Assembly (NCBI RefSeq): GCF_003002025.1
Contig: NZ_PVZB01000001.1
Span: 558,001 to 622,000, forward strand
Length of the DNA stretch: 64,000 nt
From: Paraburkholderia sp. BL25I1N1
GTDB lineage: Bacteria > Pseudomonadota > Gammaproteobacteria > Burkholderiales > Burkholderiaceae
Reading direction: 5' to 3'
The notes below the pieces were generated by a model. That model ran no database searches, was not told the DNA's origin, and saw nothing but the letters and a program-made list of their open reading frames with translations. The position numbers and the translations under genes were made by a program. Positions 56,473 through 64,000 of this stretch are shown here, piece by piece (positions within the stretch are counted from its first letter, which is position 1; each line of letters begins with the position of its first letter).

Positions 56473-58746
56473 ATGCAGCAGCCAGAAGCCCTCGGCGGCC
56501 TTTCGGGCGGAATCGATCACCGCGAACCCGAGCCGGACGGCGTATTCATCCCGACAGAAAACCTCAACGTCGCGAGCGCCACTCAGCATGTGCTGAAGTC
56601 GGGCGACACGTTCATCGTCAACGATCCGCTTGGCGATATCACCGGCCACGACGACGGCCTGTTCGTCAACGACACACGTGTTCTCTCGCAACTGCGCCTC
56701 ACTTTCGGCGGACGCGCCCCTTCGCTGTTGTCGGGCAGCGTGAGCAGCGACAACACGTCGTTTACGGCGCATCTGACCAACCGGCCGTTGCCGCCGCTCG
56801 GCGGCGATAGCACGCCTGAAGGCGTGATCCACGTCGAGCGCGTGCGGGTGCTGTCGGGCACCGTGCTCAACGAAGCCATCGAACTGACCAACTACGGCAC
56901 GAGCGACGCCGTGGTGCCGCTGTCCATCTCGTTCGCGAGCGACTTCCGCGACATGTTCGAAGTGCGCGGCCTGAAGCGCGACAAGCAGGGCCGTGTCGAA
57001 CCGGCGCGCGTCGAGCACGGCGAGGTGCTGCTCGGCTACGTCGGCCTCGACGACGTGGCGCGCAATGTGCGGATCGCTTTCTCGCCGGAACCGGACAAGC
57101 TTTTCGCCGACCGCGCCGACTACACCGTCAAGCTGCCGGCCCAGGCGTGCGTGTCGATCTATCTGTCGGTGGCGGTCCAGGTCGTCGCGCAGACGGACAA
57201 GCCGATTGCCGGCGTTTCGCAGCCCACACACGCGATGAGCGAAGCGCATCTGTCGCAGATCGACGCCGAGCGTCCGCGCGTCGGCCGCGCGGCTGTACGC
57301 GCCGCGCTCGTCGACGCCCACCTTGTGATGCGCGAGCGTCGCCGCGTTACCGCGCGCGTGCGTTCGAGCAATCCGCTTTTCAATGCGTGGATCGACCGCT
57401 CGCTCGCCGATCTCGGCCTGCTGACCACCGACCTCGTGACCGGCCCGTATCCGTACGCCGGCATTCCGTGGTTCTCCACGCCGTTCGGCCGCGACGCCGT
57501 GATCACGTCGCTTCAAACGTTGTGGCTGCAGCCGCAGTTGGCCGCGGGCGTGTTGCGCTTTCTCGCCGAACATCAGGCGCGTGAGAACTCGCCGTTTCGC
57601 GATGCCGCGCCCGGCAAGATCATGCATGAGATGCGCAAGGGCGAAATGGCGGCCACCGGCGAAGTGCCGTTCGCGTTGTATTACGGCGGGGTCGACACCA
57701 CGCCGTTGTTCATCGTGCTGGCCGGCGCTTATGCAGCCCGCACGGGCGACCTCGCGTTGATCGACGAATTGTGGCCGGCGTTGGAGCGTGCGGCGCAGTG
57801 GGTCATGGGCGTGTGCGACAAGAACCGCTACGGCCTGCTGGACTATCAGCGCGAGTCCGACGGCGGTCTCGCGAATCAAGGCTGGAAAGACAGCCACGAC
57901 TCCGTCTTTCACGCCGACGGCCACTTCCCCGACGGCCCGATTGCGCTCGTCGAAGTGCAGGCCTATGCGAGTTCCGCCTTCGACACCATGGCGCACTTCG
58001 CGAAGCTGCGCGGCCTGCATGACGCGGCGGCGCAATACAGCGAGCGTGCGAAGAAAATCCGTCAGTGCGTCGAAGAAAAGTACTGGATGGAAGAGGCCGG
58101 CTTCTACGGCATCGCGCTCGACGGCCACGGCGATCTGTGCCGCGTGATGGCCTCGAATGCGGGACACCTGCTGGCCTTCGGTTTGCCTTCGCGCGAGCGC
58201 GGCGAAGCGGTGGTGCGCGCGCTCGACTCCACGCTGTTCCACACCGGCTGGGGCGTGCGCACGCTGGCCGCGAGCCAGTCGCGTTTCAACCCCATGGCGT
58301 ATCACAACGGCTCGGTCTGGCCGCACGACAACGCGCTCTGCGCGCGCGGCCTGTCGCGCTACGGCGGCAAAGCGGCGGCCGTACGGCTGTTGCAGGCGCT
58401 GTTCCAGGCGGCGGTCAACTTCGACATGCGCTTGCCTGAACTCTTCTGCGGCTTCCCACGGCGGCGCGGCGAGCCGCCCACCGCGTATCCGGTCGCCTGT
58501 CTGCCGCAGGCATGGGCAGCGGGCTCGCCGTTCATGATGCTCGAAGCGTGTCTGGGCATCACGATCGACGCCGAGCGGCGCGAAGTGGTGATCGAGCAGC
58601 CCATGCTGCCCGAAGGCATCGACTGGCTCGAAGTGGGCGACCTGCGGGTGGGCGACGCCTCCGTGTCGATCACGTTCCGCCGCATCGGCGATAAGGTCGT
58701 GGCCTCGGCGGAGCAGGGCGACGTGCGGGTGGTCGCGCTTCTTTAA
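56473..58746 (+). CDS. Glycogen debranching-type amylo-alpha-1,6-glucosidase
   Basis: A 757-residue protein. The N-terminal part is GDE_N_bis-like (TFIVNDPLGDITGHDDGLFV, NDTRVLSQLRLTF, VIHVERVRVLSG). The C-terminal (alpha/alpha)6 domain has AGIPWFSTPFGRDAVITSLQ, GEVPFALYYGG, NQGWKDSHDSVFHADG and HNGSVWPHDNALCARGLSRY, matching amylo-alpha-1,6-glucosidases. The start follows AGGAGTGACCC. Role in trimming glycogen or trehalose-type polymers is inferred from the family. The gene stands alone after gltA. Confidence 0.9.
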   Translation: MQQPEALGGLSGGIDHREPEPDGVFIPTENLNVASATQHVLKSGDTFIVNDPLGDITGHDDGLFVNDTRVLSQLRLTFGGRAPSLLSGSVSSDNTSFTAHLTNRPLPPLGGDSTPEGVIHVERVRVLSGTVLNEAIELTNYGTSDAVVPLSISFASDFRDMFEVRGLKRDKQGRVEPARVEHGEVLLGYVGLDDVARNVRIAFSPEPDKLFADRADYTVKLPAQACVSIYLSVAVQVVAQTDKPIAGVSQPTHAMSEAHLSQIDAERPRVGRAAVRAALVDAHLVMRERRRVTARVRSSNPLFNAWIDRSLADLGLLTTDLVTGPYPYAGIPWFSTPFGRDAVITSLQTLWLQPQLAAGVLRFLAEHQARENSPFRDAAPGKIMHEMRKGEMAATGEVPFALYYGGVDTTPLFIVLAGAYAARTGDLALIDELWPALERAAQWVMGVCDKNRYGLLDYQRESDGGLANQGWKDSHDSVFHADGHFPDGPIALVEVQAYASSAFDTMAHFAKLRGLHDAAAQYSERAKKIRQCVEEKYWMEEAGFYGIALDGHGDLCRVMASNAGHLLAFGLPSRERGEAVVRALDSTLFHTGWGVRTLAASQSRFNPMAYHNGSVWPHDNALCARGLSRYGGKAAAVRLLQALFQAAVNFDMRLPELFCGFPRRRGEPPTAYPVACLPQAWAAGSPFMMLEACLGITIDAERREVVIEQPMLPEGIDWLEVGDLRVGDASVSITFRRIGDKVVASAEQGDVRVVALL

Positions 58747-58806
58747 ACAGGCACTGAAAGCACGCGAAGCGTGCCGGAACCGCTGTTGGATGCGAGGTGC
58801 CGGGTG

Positions 58807-58820
58807 GTAACATTTGTTGT
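58807..58820. promoter_or_regulatory. Candidate RpiR autoregulatory operator
   Basis: GTAACATTTGTTGT matches the perfect site at 59784-59797 (reverse strand ACAACATTTGTTGT) in 12 of 14 positions. It lies 34 bases before the RpiR gene start, consistent with autoregulation. Confidence 0.55.
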
Positions 58821-58853
58821 CATCCCTATCGACCGTTCGCCCGGTACCTCCGC

Positions 58854-59708
58854 ATGCCAGACAGTTTCGACCAGCTCGCCGCCCTGATCCGGGCGCGCTT
58901 TTCCGAACTGAGTCCGCAGTTCCAGATGGGAGCGGGTTTCCTGCTCGATCATCCCGACGAGGTCGCGGTTTCCTCCATGCGCAAAGTGGCGGAAAGAGCA
59001 CAGGTGCAACCGGCTTCGCTGGTGCGCCTGTCGCAGCAACTCGGTTTCCCCGGCTGGAACGAATTGCGCAACCTGTTCGTCGCGCGCGTGCGTACGCGGC
59101 CCGAACCGCTCACGAGCCGCGCACATTCGCTCGTCAAATCGAAAGACGCGCTGGCGAACGATCTGCTGGTCGCGCAGCAGCACAACCTCGAGGTCACCGC
59201 CGCGCATAACGGCCGTGTGATCGTTGAAGCCGCGCGTCTGCTGCGGCGTGCGCCGCATGTGCATGTGGCCGGCTTCCGCTCCTGTTACTCGGTCGCGTTC
59301 GGTCTCGTGTACGGTTACCGGCTCTTTCGGTCCTCGGTGTCTCTGCTCAACGGCGAGGCCGGCACGCTGGAAATGCAACTGCGCTCCGTCGAACGTGACA
59401 GCGCAACCATCGTGATCAGTTTCGCGCCGTATTCGGTGGAAGCCGCGCGCGTAGCCGAAGCCGCGCTGGAAAAGGGCAGCAAGCTGATTGCCATTACCGA
59501 CAGCGCCGTCTCGCCGATCGCCTTGAACGCCGACAAGGTGCTGATCTTTTCGCACGAGAGTCCCTCGTTCTTTCCATCGCTGGTGGCGGCTACGGCGCTG
59601 GCCGAGTCGCTGGTCGCGCATCTGCTCGCGCTGGAAGGCGCGGATGCGGTCGAACAGCTCGCCATCGCGGAACAGTCGCTGCACGCGAAGGGCGCGTACG
59701 TGCCTTGA
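58854..59708 (+). CDS. RpiR/MurR-family transcriptional regulator with SIS domain
   Basis: A 284-residue regulator. The N-terminal HTH_6 has FSELSPQFQMGAGFLLDHP, VSSMRKVAERAQVQPASL and VRLSQQLGFPGWNEL. The SIS sugar-isomerase domain follows, with HVHVAGFRSCYSVAF, FRSSVSLLNGE and the ATIVISFAPYSVEAARVAEA core, ending in AITDSAVSPI. SIS domains bind phosphosugars but family members in amino-acid clusters bind other ligands. It sits just before the C45 hydrolase gene, and matching palindromes precede both genes, so it is likely their regulator. Confidence 0.9.
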   Translation: MPDSFDQLAALIRARFSELSPQFQMGAGFLLDHPDEVAVSSMRKVAERAQVQPASLVRLSQQLGFPGWNELRNLFVARVRTRPEPLTSRAHSLVKSKDALANDLLVAQQHNLEVTAAHNGRVIVEAARLLRRAPHVHVAGFRSCYSVAFGLVYGYRLFRSSVSLLNGEAGTLEMQLRSVERDSATIVISFAPYSVEAARVAEAALEKGSKLIAITDSAVSPIALNADKVLIFSHESPSFFPSLVAATALAESLVAHLLALEGADAVEQLAIAEQSLHAKGAYVP

Positions 59709-59780
59709 ACATTCCTGTCTGATCGGGCCGAGGTCTCGCGTGAATGCGGGACCGCTCCATCTGGATAAATATGGCCTGGT

Positions 59781-59810
59781 TTGACAACAAATGTTGTTTT
59801 AAAGTATAAA
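59781..59810 (+). promoter_or_regulatory. Promoter of the C45 hydrolase operon with embedded RpiR palindrome
   Basis: TTGACA (59781-59786) and TATAAA (59805-59810) form a sigma-70 promoter with an 18-base spacer. ACAACAAATGTTGT (59784-59797), a perfect inverted repeat with a 2-base spacer, covers the end of the -35 box and half of the spacer. Repressor binding there would block the polymerase. The start codon follows 18 bases after the -10 box. Confidence 0.7.
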
Positions 59811-59827
59811 TACGTACCGATTGTTGA

Positions 59828-60898
59828 ATGGGTGCGATGGTGACCTCGAAGCAGGGTTTGAATCTTGTGCAGGTGAGCGGTAAGCCGTATGACATAGGCT
59901 ACCGGCTAGGTGAACTGGCGCGGCCGGTTTTCGCCGACTACATGAATCAGAGCAGCGCATGGCAGGCGGTTCGGCGCTGGCGCGGCACTGCGTTCGTGCA
60001 GGCACTGCGCGATGCAACGCAAGCGCATTTCCCGGCGTTGCTTGCCGAGCTCGATGGGATGGCGGCGGGCCTTGGCTGGTCGGCGGAAGATGTGTTTCTC
60101 TGGAACTGCCGCGGCGAACTGATCCACAACGCGCCCGACGGTTGCACCACGCTGGCGGCGGTCGTTGGCGACACGCGCTTCATCGCGCATAACGAAGACG
60201 GCGATCCGTTTCTGCGAGAGCGTTGTGCGCTTGTCGAGGTGCAGCCGGCCGGCCAACCTGGCTTCGTGAGTTTCTACTACCCCGGATCGCTGCCGGGCCA
60301 TACCTTCGCCGCGAGCCGCGCCGGTGTCGTGCAGGCGATCAACAATTTGCGCATTCGCACGCCGGTCGCCGGCGTGCCGCGCATGATCCTCGCGCGGGCC
60401 GTACTCGATGCCGCTTCGCTCGATGAAGCGTTGCACATTCTGCGCAACGCGCCGGCCGCGAGCGGCTTTCATCACACGCTCGGCTGTGCGGGCGACGCGC
60501 GCCTCTTCAGCGTGGAAGCCACTGCGCGGCGGTGTTCCGTGCAACCGGTGGCGAATCTCAGCGGCCACGCGAACCACATGATTCATCCAGGCTGCGAGGC
60601 CGAAGCGCAAATCGTCACGGATTCGTCGCGTGACCGTCAATTGCGCGTGGATGCCTTGTTGCCCACCGTCGCGCGCCCGTTGCAACCCGCCGCCTTGCTC
60701 GACGTCTTGCACGATCGCGCGCCTTCGGGCCTGCCGATCTACCGCGACGACCCGCGCGATCCGGACGACGAAAACACACTCGCCACCGCGCTCTTCGACA
60801 TCGGCGATGCTGGTGTGTCGATGAAAGTTTACTGGCAGGGGCAGTGCGCATTCGACACCTTCATCGCCCGCGCGGCGTCTGCACGAGCCGGCGCATAA
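59828..60898 (+). CDS. C45-type autoproteolytic acyltransferase/amidase (Ntn-hydrolase)
   Basis: A 356-residue protein of the acyl-CoA:6-aminopenicillanate acyltransferase-like family. YDIGYRLGELARPVFADYM opens the family domain. The predicted nucleophile is Cys106 in NAPDGCTTLAAVV, where self-cleavage before Cys would free the catalytic amine; FIAHNEDGDPFL is the conserved second block. Relatives hydrolyse or transfer N-acyl groups of amino compounds. It overlaps no gene but lies 32 bp before the aminotransferase gene and shares its promoter. The true substrate is not known. Confidence 0.85.
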   Translation: MGAMVTSKQGLNLVQVSGKPYDIGYRLGELARPVFADYMNQSSAWQAVRRWRGTAFVQALRDATQAHFPALLAELDGMAAGLGWSAEDVFLWNCRGELIHNAPDGCTTLAAVVGDTRFIAHNEDGDPFLRERCALVEVQPAGQPGFVSFYYPGSLPGHTFAASRAGVVQAINNLRIRTPVAGVPRMILARAVLDAASLDEALHILRNAPAASGFHHTLGCAGDARLFSVEATARRCSVQPVANLSGHANHMIHPGCEAEAQIVTDSSRDRQLRVDALLPTVARPLQPAALLDVLHDRAPSGLPIYRDDPRDPDDENTLATALFDIGDAGVSMKVYWQGQCAFDTFIARAASARAGA

Positions 60899-60930
60899 GC
60901 GCTTGCCGTCATCACAGGAAACCGAACACC

Positions 60931-62259
60931 ATGTCCACCGTTTTTCATCGTTCGCCTAAACAGTCGCTGCCGGTTGCCGTCGCGGGCGACGGCATCGAGA
61001 TCATCGATTCCACCGGCAAGCGCTATATCGACGCGTCCGGCGGCGCCGCTGTCTCCTGTCTCGGTCATAGCAACCAGCGCGTGATCGACGCGATCAAACG
61101 ACAGTCGCAGCAGTTGCCGTATGCGCACACGTCGTTCTTCACCACCGCGCCTGCCGAAGAACTCGCCGATCGGCTGGTGGCGAGCGCGCCGCAGGGGCTC
61201 GAACACGTGTATTTCGTCTCGGGCGGTTCGGAGGCGATCGAGGCGGCGCTGAAACTCGCGCGCCAGTACTTCGTGGAGAAGGGCGAGCCGCAGCGCCGCC
61301 ATTTCATCGCGCGTCGGCAGAGTTATCACGGCAACACGCTCGGCGCGCTGGCGATAGGCGGCAATGCGTGGCGACGCGAGCCGTTCCTGCCGATTCTGAT
61401 CGAAGCGCATCACGTGAGTCCGTGTTACGCGTATCGCGAGCAGCGCGCGGACGAAACTGAAGAGGCCTTCGCGCAGCGTCTCGCCGACGAACTGGAGCAG
61501 AAGATTCTCGAACTCGGCGCGGATACAGTCGCCGCCTTCGTCGCGGAAACGGTGGTCGGCGCGACCGCCGGCGCGGTGCCGCCGGTGCGCGAGTATTTCC
61601 GCAAGATTCGCGCGGTGTGCGATCGCTACGGCGTGCTGCTGATTCTCGACGAGATCATGTCGGGCATGGGCCGCACCGGCTACCTGTACGCCTGCGACGA
61701 AGACGGCGTGGCGCCGGACATCCTGACCATCGCCAAAGGGCTCGGCGCGGGCTATCAGCCCATCGGCGCGACGCTCGTGAGCGACCGCATTTATCAGATG
61801 ATCGTCGGCGGCTCGGGGTTCTTTCAGCATGGCCATACCTATATCGGTCACGCCACCGCCTGCGCCGCGGCGCTCGAAGTGCAGCGCGTGATCGCGGATG
61901 ACAATCTGCTGGCGAATGTGCTCGCCCGCGGCGAACAACTGCGCGGACGGCTGCGCGAGCATTACGCACAGCATCCGCATATCGGCGACGTGCGCGGCCG
62001 GGGGTTGTTCGTTGGTGTCGAGCTGGTCAAGGACCGTGCCGGCAAAACGCCGTTCGACGCCCGTCTCGAGCTGCACGCTGCAATCCGGCGTGAGGCGTTC
62101 GCGCGTGGGTTGATGGTGTATCCGATGGGCGGCACCGTCGACGGCCGGATCGGCGATCATGTGCTGCTGGCGCCGCCGTTCATCTGCACCGAGCGCGACA
62201 TCGACGAGATCGTCAGCCGGTTCACGGATGCGGTCGGCGGCGCGCTCGCCGCGGCTTGA
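60931..62259 (+). CDS. Class III pyridoxal-phosphate aminotransferase
   Basis: A 442-residue fold-type I enzyme. The PLP lysine is K269 in ILTIAKGLGAGYQPIGA; GVLLILDEIMSGMGRTG carries the Asp that contacts the ring nitrogen; VYFVSGGSEAIEAALKLARQ binds the phosphate. The class acts on omega-amino groups (beta-alanine, 4-aminobutyrate, diamines) with pyruvate or 2-oxoglutarate. Located after an N-acyl hydrolase, it probably takes the freed amine to a semialdehyde. Substrate inferred only. Confidence 0.9.
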   Translation: MSTVFHRSPKQSLPVAVAGDGIEIIDSTGKRYIDASGGAAVSCLGHSNQRVIDAIKRQSQQLPYAHTSFFTTAPAEELADRLVASAPQGLEHVYFVSGGSEAIEAALKLARQYFVEKGEPQRRHFIARRQSYHGNTLGALAIGGNAWRREPFLPILIEAHHVSPCYAYREQRADETEEAFAQRLADELEQKILELGADTVAAFVAETVVGATAGAVPPVREYFRKIRAVCDRYGVLLILDEIMSGMGRTGYLYACDEDGVAPDILTIAKGLGAGYQPIGATLVSDRIYQMIVGGSGFFQHGHTYIGHATACAAALEVQRVIADDNLLANVLARGEQLRGRLREHYAQHPHIGDVRGRGLFVGVELVKDRAGKTPFDARLELHAAIRREAFARGLMVYPMGGTVDGRIGDHVLLAPPFICTERDIDEIVSRFTDAVGGALAAA

Positions 62260-62291
62260 GCATTCCGACACCGCTAATCGAGAGAGCGATC

Positions 62292-62846
62292 ATGACCGAG
62301 CGTTTGCCTCATTTCGACCCGTCCGCCGCCACGCCCGAACAGAAAGCGGTGCTCGACGAAATTCTGTCCGGCCCGCGCGGCAATCTGAACGGGCCGTTTC
62401 TCGGCTGGATTCATAGTCCGGAGCTGGCGCAGCAGGCGCAACGTCTGGGCGCGTTCTGTCGCTATCGGACGGGTTTGCCGCTGCGCCTGTCGGAGCTGGC
62501 GATTCTCGTGACCGCCGCGCGCTGGCAGGCGCAGGCGGAGTGGTACATCCACTACCCGATCGCGCTGCAGGCGGGCGTGTCCGAAGCGGACGCCGAGGCG
62601 ATTCGCGAAGGGAAGCGCCCGGATTTCGCGGACGCCGACGACGCGTTGATCCACGACTTCGCGAGCGAGCTGTACGACACCAAGCGCGTTTCGGACGCAA
62701 TCTATGCGAAGGCGGTCGAACGCTTCGGACATCAGGTGGTCATCAACCTGGTGGGCCTGCTCGGCTATTACGCGTTGGTGGCCATGACGCTGAACGTATT
62801 CGGCATGCGCGCGCTCGGGCAGGAGAGCTTGCCGTTCGCCGAATAG
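62292..62846 (+). CDS. Carboxymuconolactone-decarboxylase family protein without the CxxC pair
   Basis: A 184-residue AhpD/CMD-fold protein. Helices carry LRLSELAILVTAARWQAQAE and WYIHYPIALQAGVSEA, then VGLLGYYALVAMTLNVFGM. At the position where AhpD-like reductases have CxxC the sequence is ARWQAQAEW, so there is no redox pair. It resembles 4-carboxymuconolactone decarboxylase-like proteins found in catabolic clusters. It starts 32 bp after the aminotransferase and is likely co-transcribed with it. Confidence 0.82.
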   Translation: MTERLPHFDPSAATPEQKAVLDEILSGPRGNLNGPFLGWIHSPELAQQAQRLGAFCRYRTGLPLRLSELAILVTAARWQAQAEWYIHYPIALQAGVSEADAEAIREGKRPDFADADDALIHDFASELYDTKRVSDAIYAKAVERFGHQVVINLVGLLGYYALVAMTLNVFGMRALGQESLPFAE

Positions 62847-63128
62847 GCCGGCGGCATGGCAGCGCCGTTGTGCAGTTGCGCGCGCGCTGCGAGGGGCAAC
62901 TTCGGAGCGGGCGGCTCCTGATCGGCTTCTGTTTGACCAATCGCCGGCAGCGTCACGACGCTGGCACACGGAAGCGCCTATGATGGAGTTCGGTCCACGC
63001 CCGCGCCGGCGACGCCGCGCGACATTCTCGACCGATGCCGAAACCGCAGACCACCCGGGCGGGATCGTTGCGGCAGGCGTCAGATTCGGTCGTGCAGCGC
63101 GCGAAGCAGGCACAAACAGGAGAGAGCG

Positions 63129-63554
63129 ATGAAGCGCAAGGCATCAGCAGTCTGGCAAGGCGGCCTGCAAGACGGTAAGGGCTCGATTTCCACCGACAGC
63201 GGCGTCCTCAAGGAGACCCAATACTCGTTTTCGACACGCTTCGCGGACGGCATCGGCACGAATCCGGAAGAGCTGATTGCGGCTGCGCATGCGGGGTGTT
63301 TCTCCATGGCGCTATCGGCGGAATTGGGCAAGGCCGGCATTACGCCCGAACGCATCGGCACGACGGCCACCGTCACGCTCGACAAGGACGGCGGCGGTTT
63401 CTCGATCACCGCGGTGCATCTCGACGTAGCCGTGAAAATCCCCGGCGGCGACAAAGCCGCCTTCGAAAAAGCGACCGCCGACGCCAAGGCCGGCTGCCCG
63501 GTGTCGAAAGTATTGAACGCCACGATCACGATGGACGCGAAACTCGAAACCTGA
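63129..63554 (+). CDS. osmC: OsmC peroxiredoxin
   Basis: A 141-residue OsmC. The start MKRKASAVWQGGLQDGKGSI is typical. The reactive cysteines are in LIAAAHAGCFSMALSAEL and DAKAGCPVSKVLNATIT. It reduces organic hydroperoxides and is usually stress- and stationary-phase-induced. It is more canonical than the Ohr/OsmC gene at 44608. It ends with a clear terminator. Confidence 0.95.
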   Translation: MKRKASAVWQGGLQDGKGSISTDSGVLKETQYSFSTRFADGIGTNPEELIAAAHAGCFSMALSAELGKAGITPERIGTTATVTLDKDGGGFSITAVHLDVAVKIPGGDKAAFEKATADAKAGCPVSKVLNATITMDAKLET

Positions 63555-63587
63555 GTTCTCGACTTTCTTTGGTGATCGACAGGCGAT

Positions 63588-63627
63588 AAAGCCGGCGCGC
63601 GGGTCAAACCCGGCGCCGGCTTTTGTT
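63588..63627 (+). terminator. Intrinsic terminator after osmC
   Basis: AAAGCCGGCGC and GCGCCGGCTTTT form a long stem over the loop region around GGGTCAAACCC, ending in TTTTGTTT. It is 30 bases after the osmC stop. Confidence 0.85.
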
Positions 63628-63745
63628 TGTTGGCCTTGAAACGGGCCGCCTATGCCGTCGCACCTCGGCCTTCTCGCAGCGCTACGCAGCAAAGTTCCGA
63701 CGCGAAGACGAGCGGCCTTCATCCGGCTCGATCAGATAAGGCGCA

Positions 63746-64000
63746 TCAAGGCGTTTCACCCTCGGCCTGCTGAACGGCGCGCATTGCATCGGGCGTCCCT
63801 TTGACGCGTTTCTTCACGAGCTTGTCGAGATCGAAAGTTGAAGTCTTGCCGACGCTCGGCAGGCACTCGCGCACCCAGGTGTTGGCCGTCGCATGGCCCG
63901 CCTCGCGCAAAGCGCGGAAAAATTCGATGGAGGGCGTGTTCTTCGATGCAGCGCCGATCTCGTCCATGAAGCGGTCGGCGCGAATCACGTGAAAGCGCTT
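63746..64000 (-). CDS. Patatin-like phospholipase, C-terminal part (cut by window edge)
   Basis: The last 84 residues of a protein that continues past the right edge; codons stay in frame to 64000. FHVIRADRFMDEIGAASKNT, FFRALREAGHATANTWVREC and GKTSTFDL match the C-terminal region of Burkholderia patatin-like phospholipases, which end with a LGxSSKxxxxxxFLxxLRxxGRxxAxxWL pattern. The catalytic GxSxG and Asp lie outside. The terminator of osmC and about 120 bases separate it from osmC. Confidence 0.65.
   Translation of the reverse strand, partial: KRFHVIRADRFMDEIGAASKNTPSIEFFRALREAGHATANTWVRECLPSVGKTSTFDLDKLVKKRVKGTPDAMRAVQQAEGETP

Noticed and set aside
56269..59001. Very long minus-strand open frame (910 codons) opposite the debranching enzyme
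   Set aside because: It is the antisense shadow of a well-supported gene in high-GC DNA; composition is His/Arg-rich with no recognisable domain.

Overview
The window is high-GC, gene-dense DNA typical of a beta-proteobacterial chromosome of the Burkholderia/Paraburkholderia type. Support comes from a classical Burkholderia-type trimeric porin ending in Phe, DUF4148 and DUF1488 proteins, a second initiation factor IF-1, nasS-nasT, an mms valine-degradation operon, and many LysR/GntR/AraC/RpiR regulators. I see no tRNA, rRNA, CRISPR array, insertion sequence or phage gene. It looks like chromosomal backbone and catabolic accessory DNA, with several decayed gene remnants.

Layout. 1-6.4 kb: a deoxy-sugar (L-rhamnose or L-fucose type) uptake and catabolism operon: mutarotase, amidohydrolase-fold lactonase, ABC ATPase, two permeases and binding protein, with a divergent LysR regulator cut by the window edge. 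6.4-11.6 kb: a minus-strand operon of binding protein, fused double permease, ATPase and outer-membrane porin; upstream lies a decayed OmpR-type response regulator. 12.2-17 kb: nitrate-sensing NasS/NasT pair, a CynX-type MFS transporter with tandem palindromes in its leader, a SUI1/YciH-like factor and a GntR regulator. 17.2-21.6 kb: second IF-1, small conserved proteins, a YheO-like regulator, a Pmp3 peptide, an acyltransferase-3 membrane protein and a ferredoxin. 21.7-31.2 kb: AcoR-like sigma-54 activator, DUF1488, cytochrome b561, AzgA-type purine permease, UPF0178, DUF4148, an NfeD/slipin pair and an AraC regulator. 31.5-38.9 kb: a complete distal valine/isobutyrate operon (acyl-CoA dehydrogenase, acyl-CoA synthetase, mmsA, mmsB, enoyl-CoA hydratase, 3-hydroxyisobutyryl-CoA hydrolase).

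39.2-44.0 kb: CsbD protein, PerM/AI-2E exporter family protein, MFS transporter and a NfeR/NfeF-like (YqjI/YqjH) metal-responsive PadR plus siderophore-interacting flavoprotein with palindromic operators. 44.0-45.7 kb: a decay zone with LysR and BON-domain remnants around an intact Ohr/OsmC gene. 45.7-54.5 kb: MltF-like lytic transglycosylase, glutaminase, AraC regulator, DHA2 drug exporter, carboxylesterase, an orphan MreB paralogue, alpha/beta hydrolase and a small unknown gene preceded by a strong intrinsic terminator. 54.9-64.0 kb: citrate synthase, a glycogen-debranching-type glucosidase, then an RpiR-controlled cluster of C45-type amidase/acyltransferase, class III aminotransferase and carboxymuconolactone-decarboxylase-like protein, an OsmC protein, and the end of a patatin-like phospholipase.

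The strongest candidate for something not yet described is the RpiR / C45 hydrolase / aminotransferase cluster. The same ACAACA-N2-TGTTGT palindrome lies before the regulator (imperfect) and, perfect, inside the promoter of the enzyme genes. This predicts an inducible pathway that splits an N-acyl compound and transaminates the freed amine.
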